In this document: piece by piece, positions 16,343 through 25,376 of the stretch
Layout of the letters: each line of letters starts with the position of its first letter
Numbering within the stretch: the first letter of the stretch is position 1
Source: Pseudonocardia sp. DSM 110487
Lineage (GTDB): Bacteria; Actinomycetota; Actinomycetes; Mycobacteriales; Pseudonocardiaceae
DNA length: 64,000 nucleotides
Direction of reading: 5' to 3'
Assembly: GCF_019468565.1 (NCBI RefSeq)
Contig: NZ_CP080521.1
Span: 2,666,001 to 2,730,000 of the forward strand
Translations under genes and position numbers: made by a program
The notes under the pieces: generated by a model
Seen by the model: the letters and a program-made list of their open reading frames with translations, nothing else
Databases searched by the model: none
Told to the model about the DNA's origin: nothing

Positions 16343-16855
16343 ATGTGTTCTCGGACTGCAAACCTCCTCGGCGCACTGGGCATCGCCCTCGCCGACGCGC
16401 AGATCGCCGAGCTCGCGGCGTCGTCCGGTCTCGCACCCACCGACGCGGCGGCCCTCAACGCGGTCGGGGTGGCACCCGGCTGCAGCATCGGTGCCGTACG
16501 GGTCGCGCTCGGGATCACGCATCCCGGCACCGTGCGCACCGTCGACCGGCTCGCCGCGGCCGGGCTCGTCGAGCGTCGCGCCGGCGTGGACGGCCGCACG
16601 GTCTCGCTGCACCTCAGCCCCGCGGGGGAGGAGGTGTGGCAGCGGCAGGCCGACGCCCGCATCGACGGGCTGGAGCGCACGATCGAGCGGCTCGCGCCCG
16701 CCGAGCGCGCTGACGTCGAGCGGATCGTCTCGGCGCTCCTCGTCGCGGTCACCGGCGACGAGGAGTCGGCGGAACGAATCTGCCGGCTGTGCGACGAGTA
16801 CCGCTGCCCGCAGGACCGGTGCCCGGTCACCCTCGCGATCGGAGCGGGCGCGTGA
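16343..16855 (+). CDS. MarR family transcriptional regulator with C-terminal cysteine cluster
   Basis: 170 aa. Winged helix: LAPTDAAALNAVGVAPGCSI, recognition helix in VALGITHPGTVRTVDRLAAA, wing AGLVERRAGVDGRTVSLHLS. After the domain comes CRLCDEYRCPQDRCPV, four Cys (about residues 148-162) that could bind a metal or sense thiol oxidation. First gene of a three-gene operon (overlapping starts) with a DMT exporter and a PfpI-type protein; the palindrome just before its start suggests autorepression. The signal may be an oxidant, metal or electrophile; this is inferred. Confidence 0.88.
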   Translation: MCSRTANLLGALGIALADAQIAELAASSGLAPTDAAALNAVGVAPGCSIGAVRVALGITHPGTVRTVDRLAAAGLVERRAGVDGRTVSLHLSPAGEEVWQRQADARIDGLERTIERLAPAERADVERIVSALLVAVTGDEESAERICRLCDEYRCPQDRCPVTLAIGAGA

Positions 16856-17736
16856 GGGCGGGCGGGCCGCTGCTGATGGTGGCGAGCGCCGCCACGTGGG
16901 CGGCGGGTCTGGTCCTCACGAAGGTCGCGCTCGACGTCACGGGGGCGGCGCCCGGCTCGGCGCTGGTGGTGCAGCTGGTCGCCTCCGTCGGCGTGCTGGC
17001 CGTCGCCTGCGCGGCCACGGGCGCCGGGCTCGCGGGTGCATGGAGGCACGGGTGGGTCGGGCTGCTCGAGCCCGGGATCTCCTACCAGTTCGCCCTTGCA
17101 GGGCTCGCGCTCACCAGCGCGACCAACGCGAGCGTGCTGGGGAGCCTCGAGCCGGTGTTGGTGCCGCTCATCGCTTGGGCCCTGCTGCGCCAACGGCCGC
17201 GGCCGCGGCTCCTCGTCGTGATCGCCGCTGCGACCGTGGGGTCGGCGCTGGTGTCGTTCTCGGCCGGCGGGGGCAACGGGTCGTGGGCGGGCGACGGGCT
17301 CATCTTCGCGGGCGTCGTCGCAGCCGCGCTGTACGTCGTGGTGGCCTCGAAGCAGGTCGTGGCCGTCGAGCCGCTCCCCGCCGCGCTCACGCAGCAGGTG
17401 TGGGCGCTCGGCTTCGTGATCGCCTGCCAGTTCGTGCTGGCCGGGCCGCTGCTCTCGGCGACCCCTGGTCAGCTCCTGCTGATCGCCGCGGCCGGCGTGC
17501 TCAACTACGCGCTGCCGTTCTGGCTCTACCTCACCGCCCTCACCCGGATGCCGGTCGCGCGGGCGGCCACCTACCTCACGCTGATCCCGGTCTTCGGCGT
17601 GCTCGGCGCGGTGCTCGTGCTGGGGGAGCGGCTCACGTGGCTGGACTTCGTCGGCGGCGCGCTCGTGGTCGGCAGCCTCGTTGCCGACGCACGGTCCGCT
17701 CCCGCGAAGGACGACGTGGCGGAGGCGCGCCGGTGA
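16852..17736 (+). CDS. DMT superfamily (EamA-type) transporter
   Basis: 294 aa from GTG 16852, overlapping the marR stop. About ten hydrophobic helices in two EamA repeats of about 140 residues; the internal signature ALTSATNASVLGSLEPVLVP and, in the second repeat, YLTLIPVFGVLGAVLVLGE are typical. EamA proteins export small metabolites or drugs. Being controlled by a co-encoded MarR suggests efflux of the MarR ligand. Confidence 0.9.
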   Translation: MRAGGPLLMVASAATWAAGLVLTKVALDVTGAAPGSALVVQLVASVGVLAVACAATGAGLAGAWRHGWVGLLEPGISYQFALAGLALTSATNASVLGSLEPVLVPLIAWALLRQRPRPRLLVVIAAATVGSALVSFSAGGGNGSWAGDGLIFAGVVAAALYVVVASKQVVAVEPLPAALTQQVWALGFVIACQFVLAGPLLSATPGQLLLIAAAGVLNYALPFWLYLTALTRMPVARAATYLTLIPVFGVLGAVLVLGERLTWLDFVGGALVVGSLVADARSAPAKDDVAEARR

Positions 17737-18338
17737 CCACGTACGGGATCCTCGTCTTCGACGGGGTGCAGGAGCTCGACTTCGTCGGACCGTGGGAGGT
17801 GTTCCACGGATCCTCGCGCCGCCGCGGCCGCGCCGACACGGTGGTGCTCGTCGCCGAGCGTCCTGGCCTCGTCCGGTGCGCCAACGGGATGCGGGTGGTG
17901 CCCGATCACACGCTGGCCGACCACCCGCCGCTCGACGTGCTGCTCGTCCCCGGTGGGGCGCATTCGCGGATCGAGGCGGAGATGGCCAACCCCGCCGTCA
18001 TGGGCTGGATCACGAGCACGGCCGCGACCGCCGAGTGGGCCACGAGCGTGTGCACCGGCGCGTTCCTGATGCATGCCGCCGGCGTGTCGCGTGGCCGCCG
18101 GGTGGCCACCGAACGCGCCCTCGAGGACGAGCTGGAGCGACTCGGGGACATCACAGTCGTACGCGACGCCCGGTACGTGGTCGACGGCAACCTGGTGTCC
18201 AGCCAGGGCGTGTCCGCGGGGATCGACATGGCGCTGTGGCTGGTCGGGCGCATCCACGGCCGCGAGCACGCCCGGGCGGTCATGCGGACGATCCAGTACG
18301 AGCCTGCTCCGCCCTACCTGGCCGACGAGCCGGCCTGA
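17733..18338 (+). CDS. DJ-1/PfpI family protein
   Basis: 201 aa from GTG 17733 overlapping the exporter stop. The DJ-1/PfpI glutamine-amidotransferase-like fold is shown by YGILVFDGVQELDFVGPWEV and the nucleophile elbow at Cys107 in SVCTGAFLMHAAG. Members include isonitrile hydratase-like enzymes (InhA of Pseudomonas), which this D-x-x-GPWEVF start and SVCTGA elbow resemble, glyoxalase III and chaperone-deglycases. In an operon with a Cys-bearing MarR and an exporter, detoxification of a reactive compound is likely. It lacks the C-terminal AraC HTH found in some relatives. Confidence 0.88.
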   Translation: MTTYGILVFDGVQELDFVGPWEVFHGSSRRRGRADTVVLVAERPGLVRCANGMRVVPDHTLADHPPLDVLLVPGGAHSRIEAEMANPAVMGWITSTAATAEWATSVCTGAFLMHAAGVSRGRRVATERALEDELERLGDITVVRDARYVVDGNLVSSQGVSAGIDMALWLVGRIHGREHARAVMRTIQYEPAPPYLADEPA

Positions 18339-18403
18339 CCACTGCGCCGAGTACGTCCAAGGTCGGATGGAGCGTGACATGGGATCGAGGGAGCGCCGCC
18401 GGT

Positions 18404-19435
18404 TCAGCGCGGTGCCGGGCCCGTCGAGTCGCGCACGATCAGTTCGTGGCCGGTGTTCTTGCGCCTCCTGCGGGCCGAGGGCGGTTTGAGCGCCATCGTC
18501 AAGGCCAGCTCGCCCATCTCGGTCATCGGGAGCCGGACGGTGGTGAGGCTGGGGGCGAGGTCGGCCGCGACCGCGACGTCGTCGATTCCGGCCACGGACA
18601 CCTGCCCCGGCACGGCGATCCCGCGGGCGCGCAGCGTCGACAGCACCCCGATCGCCATCAGGTCGTTCAGCGCGATGAGCGCGGTGAGGTCGGGGTGCTC
18701 GGCCACGAGCCGCTCGGCCCCGGACGCGCCGCCGTTGCGGGTGAAGTCGGTGTGCAGCACCGGCACGTCGTCCAGGGTGAGCCCGTGGGCGGCGAGCGAC
18801 CGTCCGACGCCGGCCAGCCGGTCGGCCACCGTGGTGAGGATGGGGGGACCGGCGATCACCCCGATCCGGCGGTGGCCGAGTTCCAGCAGGTGTGCGGCCG
18901 CGGCGGCGCCCGCCGCCTCGTTGGCGGGGCGCACGGCGTCGGCCGCGAGGTGGTGGCGCCCGATGACGGCCACCCGCCCGCCGGACTCCTGGAACGCGCT
19001 GAGCACGGCGTTCGACTCCGCCTGCATCGCGGGCTCGGTGTAGCCGGACCCGGCCACGATGATCGCGTCGGTGCGGTGGGCGATGAGCGTGCGGACCTGG
19101 TGCAGCTCGTTGCGGGGGTCGCGCCCCGAGTGGCAGATCTGCACGGAGAACCCGCGCTCCGCCGCCACACCGATCACGCCGCTCGCGATCTCGGAGAAGT
19201 ACGGGTCGCCGATCTCGTGGACGATCAAGCCGACCGTGGACGTGGCGCCGCCCGCGAGCGTACGAGCGTGGACGTTGGCGACGTAGCCCATCCGCAGGGC
19301 CACCTCGCGCACGTGCGCGGCGACCGTCTCGCTCACGCCCTCGCGGCCCGCGAGCGCCCGGGACGCCGTGGCGATGGACACGCTGGCGCGTGCCGCGACG
19401 TCGGCGAGGCGCGGCGCCGACCGCGGTTTGGGCAT
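18404..19435 (-). CDS. LacI family repressor of the adjacent HAAT-type ABC/catabolic operon
   Basis: 343 aa. The HTH is at about 9-30 (LADVAARASVSIATASRALA), followed by the hinge and a sensor domain with ALIALNDLMAIGVLSTLRAR and VAGIDDVAVA. Divergent from the substrate-binding protein gene at 19531; two AAGCGCTT operators (19480-19500) lie between. It most likely represses the 19531-27436 operon until its sugar-like ligand appears. A LacI regulator is unusual for a transporter of the amino acid/amide class and hints that a carbohydrate-like compound is transported. Confidence 0.92.
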   Translation of the reverse strand: MPKPRSAPRLADVAARASVSIATASRALAGREGVSETVAAHVREVALRMGYVANVHARTLAGGATSTVGLIVHEIGDPYFSEIASGVIGVAAERGFSVQICHSGRDPRNELHQVRTLIAHRTDAIIVAGSGYTEPAMQAESNAVLSAFQESGGRVAVIGRHHLAADAVRPANEAAGAAAAAHLLELGHRRIGVIAGPPILTTVADRLAGVGRSLAAHGLTLDDVPVLHTDFTRNGGASGAERLVAEHPDLTALIALNDLMAIGVLSTLRARGIAVPGQVSVAGIDDVAVAADLAPSLTTVRLPMTEMGELALTMALKPPSARRRRKNTGHELIVRDSTGPAPR

Positions 19436-19479
19436 CGGTGCCTCCCTTGCCAGCCCGCTAGGCCGACCGTAGTCTACGC

Positions 19480-19500
19480 AAGCGCTTACGGAAAGCGCTT
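19480..19500. promoter_or_regulatory. Tandem LacI operators
   Basis: Two perfect AAGCGCTT palindromes, 19480-19487 and 19493-19500, 13 bp centre to centre, in the divergent region between lacI (start 19435) and the ABC operon (start 19531). CGCTT/AAGCG arms are the standard LacI/GalR core. Spacing of little more than one helix turn suggests paired dimers on the same face. Confidence 0.75.
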
Positions 19501-19530
19501 ACGTTCCTCGACGAGGAGGAGATCCCCACG

Positions 19531-20751
19531 ATGAACGCCCGCACCGCACTCCGGCTGGGATGCCTCGCCGGCGTCTCGGCGCTGGTCCTCACCGCGTGCT
19601 CCGGCGGAGGTGAGACGGGTGGCGGCAACCCGTCAGAGCCGATCAGGGTCGGCATCTCGCTGCCGCTCACCGGGGATTTCTCCGAGCCCGGCAAGGGGGT
19701 CCAGCGTGGCTACGAGGCGTGGGCGGCCGCGGTGAACTCGACCGGTGGCCTGCTCGGCAGGCAGGTCGAGCTGCGCATCCTCGACGACCAGTCCAACGCA
19801 GACCGCGTGGTGGCCGACTACGAGCAGCTGATCGCCCAGGACCAGGTCGACCTCGTGTTCGGGCCGTTCTCCACCCGCCTCGTCGTGCCGTCGGGGCGCG
19901 TGGCGAAGGAGTACGGGATGCTTTTCGTCGAACCGGCCGGCGCCGCCGCCCAGGTGTTCGAGCAGGGCTTCGACAACCTCTTCTACGCCGCCCCCGCCGT
20001 CGCGAACGACCACTACAACCACCTCGCCGAGGCGATCACCGCGATGCCGGAGGGCGAGCGTCCCCGCACGGCCGCCTACGCCGCCATGGACGACCCGTTC
20101 GCGCAGGGCACGGCCTACGGGCTGAAGGAGAAGCTGGAGGCGGCCGGCGTCCAGACCGTCGTCGACCTGGTCTACCCGCCCAACACCACCGACTTCAGCG
20201 GCATCGCGGCGCAGATCGCCAACTCGCAGGCCGACGTCATGGTGGGCGGCACCCAGTACCAGGACGCGGTGAACATGATCGTCGCGCTGCGGCAGCTGGG
20301 CTACCAGCCGAAGCTCGCCGCGTTCAGCACGGCGCCGACCAACCCGGAGTTCCCCAACGCGATCGGCGGGGCCACCGAGGGCATCGTCTCGCCCACCGGC
20401 TACACGCCGGAGGCGCCGTACCCGTCGAACGTCGACTTCGTGCAGCGCTACACGGCGCAGTTCGGCTCCCCGCCCACCGAGGACGAGGCGAACGCGTACA
20501 CAACCGGGCAGGTCGTCGCGGCCGCCGTGCAGGCCGTGGGGTGTGCCGAGCAGGGCGACTGCCAGCAGCGGCTCGTCGACTGGCTGCGCACCGCCACCGT
20601 CGACACCGTGGTCGGCCCGCTGAACTGGGACGCCCAGGGCCGCCCGCAGAGCGCCCACCTCATCCAGCAGTACGTCGACGGTCAGATCCGGATCGTCCTG
20701 CCGAAGGAGACCGCTGAGGCGGAGTTCACCTACCCGAAGGCCCCATGGTGA
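19531..20751 (+). CDS. ABC transporter substrate-binding lipoprotein (branched-chain amino acid/amide type)
   Basis: 406 aa, GAGGAGGAGAT upstream of ATG 19531. Lipobox LTAC with Cys23. The mature protein begins IRVGISLPLTGDFSEPGKGV, the class I periplasmic binding fold of Leu/Ile/Val, urea and amide binders (PF13458). The segment DLVFGPFSTRLVVPSGRVAK and the repeated YTTGQVVAAAVQA near the end are consistent. Captures substrate outside the membrane for the four transporter genes that overlap downstream. Real ligand unknown; LacI control and downstream dehydrogenase/isomerase genes argue for a sugar derivative. Confidence 0.92.
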   Translation: MNARTALRLGCLAGVSALVLTACSGGGETGGGNPSEPIRVGISLPLTGDFSEPGKGVQRGYEAWAAAVNSTGGLLGRQVELRILDDQSNADRVVADYEQLIAQDQVDLVFGPFSTRLVVPSGRVAKEYGMLFVEPAGAAAQVFEQGFDNLFYAAPAVANDHYNHLAEAITAMPEGERPRTAAYAAMDDPFAQGTAYGLKEKLEAAGVQTVVDLVYPPNTTDFSGIAAQIANSQADVMVGGTQYQDAVNMIVALRQLGYQPKLAAFSTAPTNPEFPNAIGGATEGIVSPTGYTPEAPYPSNVDFVQRYTAQFGSPPTEDEANAYTTGQVVAAAVQAVGCAEQGDCQQRLVDWLRTATVDTVVGPLNWDAQGRPQSAHLIQQYVDGQIRIVLPKETAEAEFTYPKAPW

Positions 20752-21632
20752 CCGGTTCCCTGTTCTTCCAGAGCCTTGTGCTCGGCATCCTGCTGGGCGG
20801 GCTCTACGCGTTGCTGGCCGCAGGGCTCACGCTGTACTTCGGGGTGATGCGGGTGGTGATGATCGCCCACGCCGCGTTCCTCGTGCTCGCCGCCTACCTG
20901 GCGTGGGACGTCCACCAGCGCTTCGGCATCGACCCGCTGCTGTCGCTGATCGTCACCGTGCCGCTGTTCTTCCTCGCCGGCGTCGGGTTCCAGCGGCTGC
21001 TGATCTCCCGGCTCCGCCCGGCGACGGTGACGATGATGTCGGTGCTGCTGACGTTCGCGGTGGCGCTGGTCATCGAGGGCATGCTCGGGTTCGTCTACTC
21101 CGGCACCCAGCGGCGGGTGCAGCTGTCCTACAGCGCCGCGAGCATCCAGGTGTTCGGCGCGCAGGTGGCCGTCGTCAAGCTGATCGCGTTCGGGCTGGCC
21201 GCGCTCTCGCTGCTCGCGCTGTTCCTGCTGCTCACCCGCAGCCGGTTCGGACAGGCGCTGCGGGCGACGATCCAGCACCCGCAGGCGGCGCGGCTGATCG
21301 GCATCGACACCGACAAGGTGGCCGGCTACGGCTTCGGGCTCGGCCTGGCCACCGCCGCGGTCGGCGGTGCGGCGCTCTCGCTCGACTCCACGATCTACCC
21401 GTCGTTGCACTGGCACTGGATCGGCCCGCTGATGGCGATCATCGTGGTCGGTGGGCTGGGCAGCATCCCGGGCGCGGCGATCGCCGCCATGGTCCTCGGG
21501 ATCATGCAGAGCCTCCTGCAGCTGCCGATGGGCACGACGTGGGCGCAGACGGTGTTCTACCTCGCGCTCTTCGCCACCCTGCTGGTGCGGCCGCAGGGCT
21601 TCTTCGGAGGTCGCCTTGCGCAACGTTTCTAG
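20745..21632 (+). CDS. Branched-chain-type ABC permease (LivH family)
   Basis: 295 aa; ATG 20745 overlaps the SBP stop by seven bases. About eight hydrophobic helices; N-terminal LGILLGGLYALLAAGLTLYF and central GLGLATAAVGGAALSLDSTI match LivH permeases. Forms the channel with the LivM-type subunit. Confidence 0.92.
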   Translation: MVTGSLFFQSLVLGILLGGLYALLAAGLTLYFGVMRVVMIAHAAFLVLAAYLAWDVHQRFGIDPLLSLIVTVPLFFLAGVGFQRLLISRLRPATVTMMSVLLTFAVALVIEGMLGFVYSGTQRRVQLSYSAASIQVFGAQVAVVKLIAFGLAALSLLALFLLLTRSRFGQALRATIQHPQAARLIGIDTDKVAGYGFGLGLATAAVGGAALSLDSTIYPSLHWHWIGPLMAIIVVGGLGSIPGAAIAAMVLGIMQSLLQLPMGTTWAQTVFYLALFATLLVRPQGFFGGRLAQRF

Positions 21633-22686
21633 GCTCGCTGCTTTTAGGCTCACTGCGCTGGTCGTCGGCGCCGCCGCGGTGCTGTCGTTCCCGCTCTGGA
21701 GCCCGAACCCCTACATCCTGTCCGCTGGCATCGTCGTGCTCTCGTACGCGGTGCTCTCGACGTCGTGGAACTTCGTCGGCGGGTTCACCGGCTACATGTC
21801 GCTCGGCCACGCGGCCTGGTTCGGCCTCGGCGCGTACGGCACTGCGCTGCTGATCGCGCGGGCCGGGGTGCCGAGCTTCCTCGCGCTCGGGCTGGCCGGC
21901 GTGATCGTCGCGGTGCTCGCGGTGCCGATCGGCATCGCCGCGCTGCGGGTGCGCGGGGCGTCGTTCGTGATCGTGTCGATCGCGCTGGTGCTCGTGCTGC
22001 TGCTGGTGTTCCAGAGCTGGCGGGACTTCACCGGCGGGTCCGACGGCCTCACCGTCCCGAGGCCCTTCCCGGACCTGCTGCGGCCCCAGCACCACGCCGT
22101 GTTCTTCTACCTCTTCGCCGCACTGCTGGGCCTGGCGCTGCTCGCCTGGTGGACGATCGACCGGTCGCGATTCGGGCTCGGGCTCAAGGCGATCCGCGAG
22201 GACGAGGACAAGGCCCAGTCGCTCGGCGTGCCGACCTTCGCCTACAAGCTCGTGGCCTTCGTCGTGTCCGCGACGTTCACCGCGCTCGGCGGCGGGATGT
22301 ACGCGCTGTGGTTCGGCGACCTCGACCCGATCTTCCAGTTCTCGATCCTGATCGGCTCCTACATGGTGCTGATGGCGCTGCTGGGCGGCGTGCGGCACCT
22401 GTTCGGGCCGCTGCTCGGCGCTCTGGTCGTCGGCACCGCCATCGAGTACTTCAAGGTCTCCTACGGCGACACCCAGTTCCACCTGGTCGCCACCGGGCTG
22501 CTGCTGGCGGTCGTCGTGCTGTTCATGCCCGACGGCGTGATCCCGGCGGTGGCCGGCCTCGTCGCCCGCTTCCGCCCCCAGCAGGGGTCGATCCGTGAGG
22601 AGACGGCCGCCGAGCTGCTGGAGCGGGACCGCTCGTCGGCGTCGCCGCCAACGCAGCGTCAGAACCGTGCGGAGGTGCGGCGGTGA
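21616..22686 (+). CDS. Branched-chain-type ABC permease (LivM family)
   Basis: 356 aa. TTG 21616 chosen because CGGAGG is 5 bases upstream; it overlaps the previous gene by 17 bases. Contains the LivM signature YMSLGHAAWFGLGAYGTALL (about 54-73) and IREDEDKAQSLGVPTFAYKL (about 194-213), and about ten hydrophobic segments. The charged C-terminal tail of about 45 residues is cytoplasmic. Confidence 0.92.
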   Translation: MRNVSRLAAFRLTALVVGAAAVLSFPLWSPNPYILSAGIVVLSYAVLSTSWNFVGGFTGYMSLGHAAWFGLGAYGTALLIARAGVPSFLALGLAGVIVAVLAVPIGIAALRVRGASFVIVSIALVLVLLLVFQSWRDFTGGSDGLTVPRPFPDLLRPQHHAVFFYLFAALLGLALLAWWTIDRSRFGLGLKAIREDEDKAQSLGVPTFAYKLVAFVVSATFTALGGGMYALWFGDLDPIFQFSILIGSYMVLMALLGGVRHLFGPLLGALVVGTAIEYFKVSYGDTQFHLVATGLLLAVVVLFMPDGVIPAVAGLVARFRPQQGSIREETAAELLERDRSSASPPTQRQNRAEVRR

Positions 22687-23432
22687 CCATCACGACCACC
22701 GAGCTGGGCATCGCGACGGTCGGCCTCACGAAGGCCTTCGGCGGGGTGCGCGCCGTCGACGACGCGAGCGTCGAGTTCCGGCACGGGAAGATCAACGCGG
22801 TGATCGGGCCGAACGGCTCGGGCAAGACCACGTTCTTCAACTGCGTGACCGGGATGATCCGGCCCGACTCCGGCACCGTGAGCTACCGGGGCCGTGACGT
22901 CACCGGCAAGGCGCCGCACCGCATCGCCGCGGCGGGCATCGGGCGCAGCTTCCAGCTGTGCCGCATCTTCCCGCGCATGACGGTGCTGGAGAACGTGCTG
23001 GCCGCCTCCCGCCCCCGCGGCATCGCGGCGCTGCTCGGCTCGGCACGTGGAACGGCGGAGATCAAACGGGCCCGCGGGTGGTTGCGCCGCGTGGGCATCG
23101 ACCACCTGGAAGGCGTCGAGGCGCGCGACCTGTCCTACGGCCAGCAGAAGCTGCTCGAGCTGGCAGGCGTCCTGATGGCGGAGCCGGAGACGATCATGCT
23201 CGACGAGCCGGCGGGTGGCGTGAACCCCGCCCTGATCGAGCGGATCGCCACGCTGGTGCGCGAGCTCAACGCGGAGGGCCGGACCTTCATCGTCGTCGAG
23301 CACAACATGGAGCTGGTGATGAGCCTGTCCGACCACGTGGTCGTGTTCGACCGCGGGCGGCCGATCGCAGAGGGTCCGCCGGACACGGTCCGGGCCGACC
23401 CAGCGGTGCTGGAGGCGTATCTCGGTGTCTGA
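22683..23432 (+). CDS. ABC transporter ATP-binding protein (LivG family)
   Basis: 249 aa from GTG 22683 overlapping the LivM stop. Walker A GPNGSGKTT (42-50), signature LSYGQQ (150-155), Walker B IMLDEP (171-176) and the switch His in VVEHNM. The CRIFPRMTVLENVL stretch is typical of LivG rather than LivF. Powers import together with the next gene. Confidence 0.94.
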   Translation: MTITTTELGIATVGLTKAFGGVRAVDDASVEFRHGKINAVIGPNGSGKTTFFNCVTGMIRPDSGTVSYRGRDVTGKAPHRIAAAGIGRSFQLCRIFPRMTVLENVLAASRPRGIAALLGSARGTAEIKRARGWLRRVGIDHLEGVEARDLSYGQQKLLELAGVLMAEPETIMLDEPAGGVNPALIERIATLVRELNAEGRTFIVVEHNMELVMSLSDHVVVFDRGRPIAEGPPDTVRADPAVLEAYLGV

Positions 23433-24183
23433 TTCAAGGGCGGCTGAACCCCTTCTGGAACTGCGCGACATCGAAGCCGGCTACGGCCGCGCCGCGCTCG
23501 TGCTGCGCGGGCTGTCGGTCAGCGTGCCGGCGGGCACGGTCGTGTGCCTGGTCGGCCCGAACGGCGCAGGCAAGTCCACCGTGCTCAAGGTCGCGAGCGG
23601 GCTGCTCGCGCCGCGCTCGGGTGCCGTCCGCGTCGACGGGCAGGACGTCACCGGGCTGTCCCCGCAGCGGATGCTGGCCGCTGGCGTCGCCCACGTGCTG
23701 CAGGGGCACAGCGTCTTCCCCGAGATGACCGTGGCCGAGAACGTCACGCTCGGGGCGTACACGGTCACCGACAAGGCCCGGATCGCCGAGCGGGTTGCGT
23801 TCGTGCAGGGCCTCTTCCCGGTGGTCCGCGAGCGTTGGCGCTCGCTCGCAGGCCTTCTGTCGGGTGGCCAGCAGAAGCAGGTGGAGTTCGCCCGCTCGCT
23901 GATGGTCAGCCCCAAGGTGCTGCTGCTCGACGAGCCGTCCATGGGCCTGGACCCCAAAGCCACCGCCGTGGTGTTCGAGCAGGTCGTCGCCATGCGCGAG
24001 GCCGGGCTCGCGATCCTGCTCGTCGAGCAGAACGCCCGGCGCGCGCTGGAGACCGCCGACCTTGGCTGCGTCCTCGACCTCGGCCGCGTGCACATCAGCG
24101 GCCCCGCAGCGGAGCTCCTCGCCGACCCGCAGCTCGCCGAGCTGTACCTCGGCGGGCGTCCCACCGTCACAGAGAGAAAGTAG
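23425..24183 (+). CDS. ABC transporter ATP-binding protein (LivF family)
   Basis: 252 aa from GTG 23425. Walker A GPNGAGKST (44-52), signature LSGGQQKQ, Walker B VLLLDEPS and LVEQNARRAL near the C-terminus, as in LivF subunits. Overlaps livG by 8 bases. Last transporter gene; the dehydrogenase gene follows after 7 bases, so transport and catabolism are one transcript. Confidence 0.94.
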   Translation: MSDSRAAEPLLELRDIEAGYGRAALVLRGLSVSVPAGTVVCLVGPNGAGKSTVLKVASGLLAPRSGAVRVDGQDVTGLSPQRMLAAGVAHVLQGHSVFPEMTVAENVTLGAYTVTDKARIAERVAFVQGLFPVVRERWRSLAGLLSGGQQKQVEFARSLMVSPKVLLLDEPSMGLDPKATAVVFEQVVAMREAGLAILLVEQNARRALETADLGCVLDLGRVHISGPAAELLADPQLAELYLGGRPTVTERK

Positions 24184-24190
24184 GAAGTGC

Positions 24191-25318
24191 ATGCGCATCG
24201 TCATGAACGGCGTGACCGGGAGGATGGGCTACCGCCAGCACCTCGTGCGGTCCATCCTCGCGATCCGTGACGACGGCGGTGTGCTGCGCCCCGACGGCAC
24301 CCGCCTGCAGGTCGAGCCGGTGATCGTCGGCCGCAACCGCGAGAAGCTCACCGAGATCGCCCGCAAGCACGACATCGAGACCGTGCACACCGATCTCGAC
24401 GCCGCCCTCGGCGAGGACGACGCACCCGTCTACTTCGACTCGCTCGTCACCAGCGAGCGCAAGAAGACGATCCTGCGCGCGATCGCCGCCGGGAAGCACG
24501 TGTTCACCGAGAAGCCGATCGCGGAGTCGGTGGCCGAGGGCGAGGAGCTGGTGGAGGCCGCGAAGGCCGCCGGCATCGTCGACGGCGTGGTGCACGACAA
24601 GATCTTCCTGCCCGGGCTGATCAAGCTGAAGCGGCTGATCGACTCCGGGTTCTTCGGGCGGATCCTGTCGGTGCGCGGCGAGTTCGGCTACTGGGTGTTC
24701 GAGGGCGACCTGATCCCCGCGCAGCGGCCCAGCTGGAACTACCGGGCCGAGGACGGTGGCGGCATCGTCCTCGACATGTACTGCCACTGGAACTACGTGC
24801 TCGAGCACCTGTTCGGTGGCGTCGAGGCCGTGATGACGAAGGCCGTCACCCACATCCCGGAGCGCTGGGACGAGAAGGGCGAGCCCTACGAGGCCACCGC
24901 CGACGACGCCGCGTACGGGATCTTCGAGCTGGCCGGTGGCGTGATCGCGCAGATCAACTCGTCGTGGGCCGTGCGGGTGGACCGCAAGGAGCTCGTCGAG
25001 TTCCAGGTGGACGGCACGCACGGCTCCGCCGTCGCGGGTCTCTTCGGCTGCCGCGTCCAGCACCGGGTCCGCACGCCGATGCCCGTCTGGAACCCGGATG
25101 TGCCCACCGACCAGGACTTCCGCGGGCAGTGGGAGCAGGTGCCGGACAACCAGGAGTTCGCCAACGGCTTCCGCGCGCAGTGGGAGCAGTACCTGCTCGA
25201 CGTCGACGCCGGGCGCCCGCACCCGTACGACTTCGCCAGCGGCGTCCGTGGGCTGCGGCTGGTGGACGCCGCACTCAAGTCCAACGCCGAGGGCGTCCGG
25301 GTGGAGCTGGGGTCGTGA
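24191..25318 (+). CDS. Gfo/Idh/MocA family oxidoreductase
   Basis: 375 aa, ATG 24191 with GGAAG upstream. Rossmann domain starts MRIVMNGVTGRMGYRQHLVR, with the variant glycine motif GVTGRMG; the EKP motif (Glu107-Lys108-Pro109, FTEKPIAE) carries the catalytic/cofactor Lys of the family. The C-terminal barrel domain holds the substrate. Family members oxidise a ring or chain hydroxyl of sugars, inositols or glycosides using NAD(P). Located between the importer and the DUF993/isomerase pair. A hairpin (25311-25358) covers its stop codon. Confidence 0.9.
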   Translation: MRIVMNGVTGRMGYRQHLVRSILAIRDDGGVLRPDGTRLQVEPVIVGRNREKLTEIARKHDIETVHTDLDAALGEDDAPVYFDSLVTSERKKTILRAIAAGKHVFTEKPIAESVAEGEELVEAAKAAGIVDGVVHDKIFLPGLIKLKRLIDSGFFGRILSVRGEFGYWVFEGDLIPAQRPSWNYRAEDGGGIVLDMYCHWNYVLEHLFGGVEAVMTKAVTHIPERWDEKGEPYEATADDAAYGIFELAGGVIAQINSSWAVRVDRKELVEFQVDGTHGSAVAGLFGCRVQHRVRTPMPVWNPDVPTDQDFRGQWEQVPDNQEFANGFRAQWEQYLLDVDAGRPHPYDFASGVRGLRLVDAALKSNAEGVRVELGS

Positions 25319-25358
25319 GCGGATACGACGGCCATGGCGCGCGTATCCACTCACGACC
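25311..25358. repeat. Palindromic element spanning a stop codon
   Basis: Arms 25311-25327 and 25342-25358 pair at 16 of 17 positions around a 14-base loop. The TGA of the dehydrogenase (25316-25318) is inside the left arm and the next gene starts 19 bases later. Ungapped alignment with the element near 43823-43866 gives 33 of 44 identities including a compensatory change. In mid-operon it may act as an attenuator or RNA-processing/stability element. Confidence 0.7.
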
Positions 25359-25376
25359 TATGGGGAGGAGGCCCTG

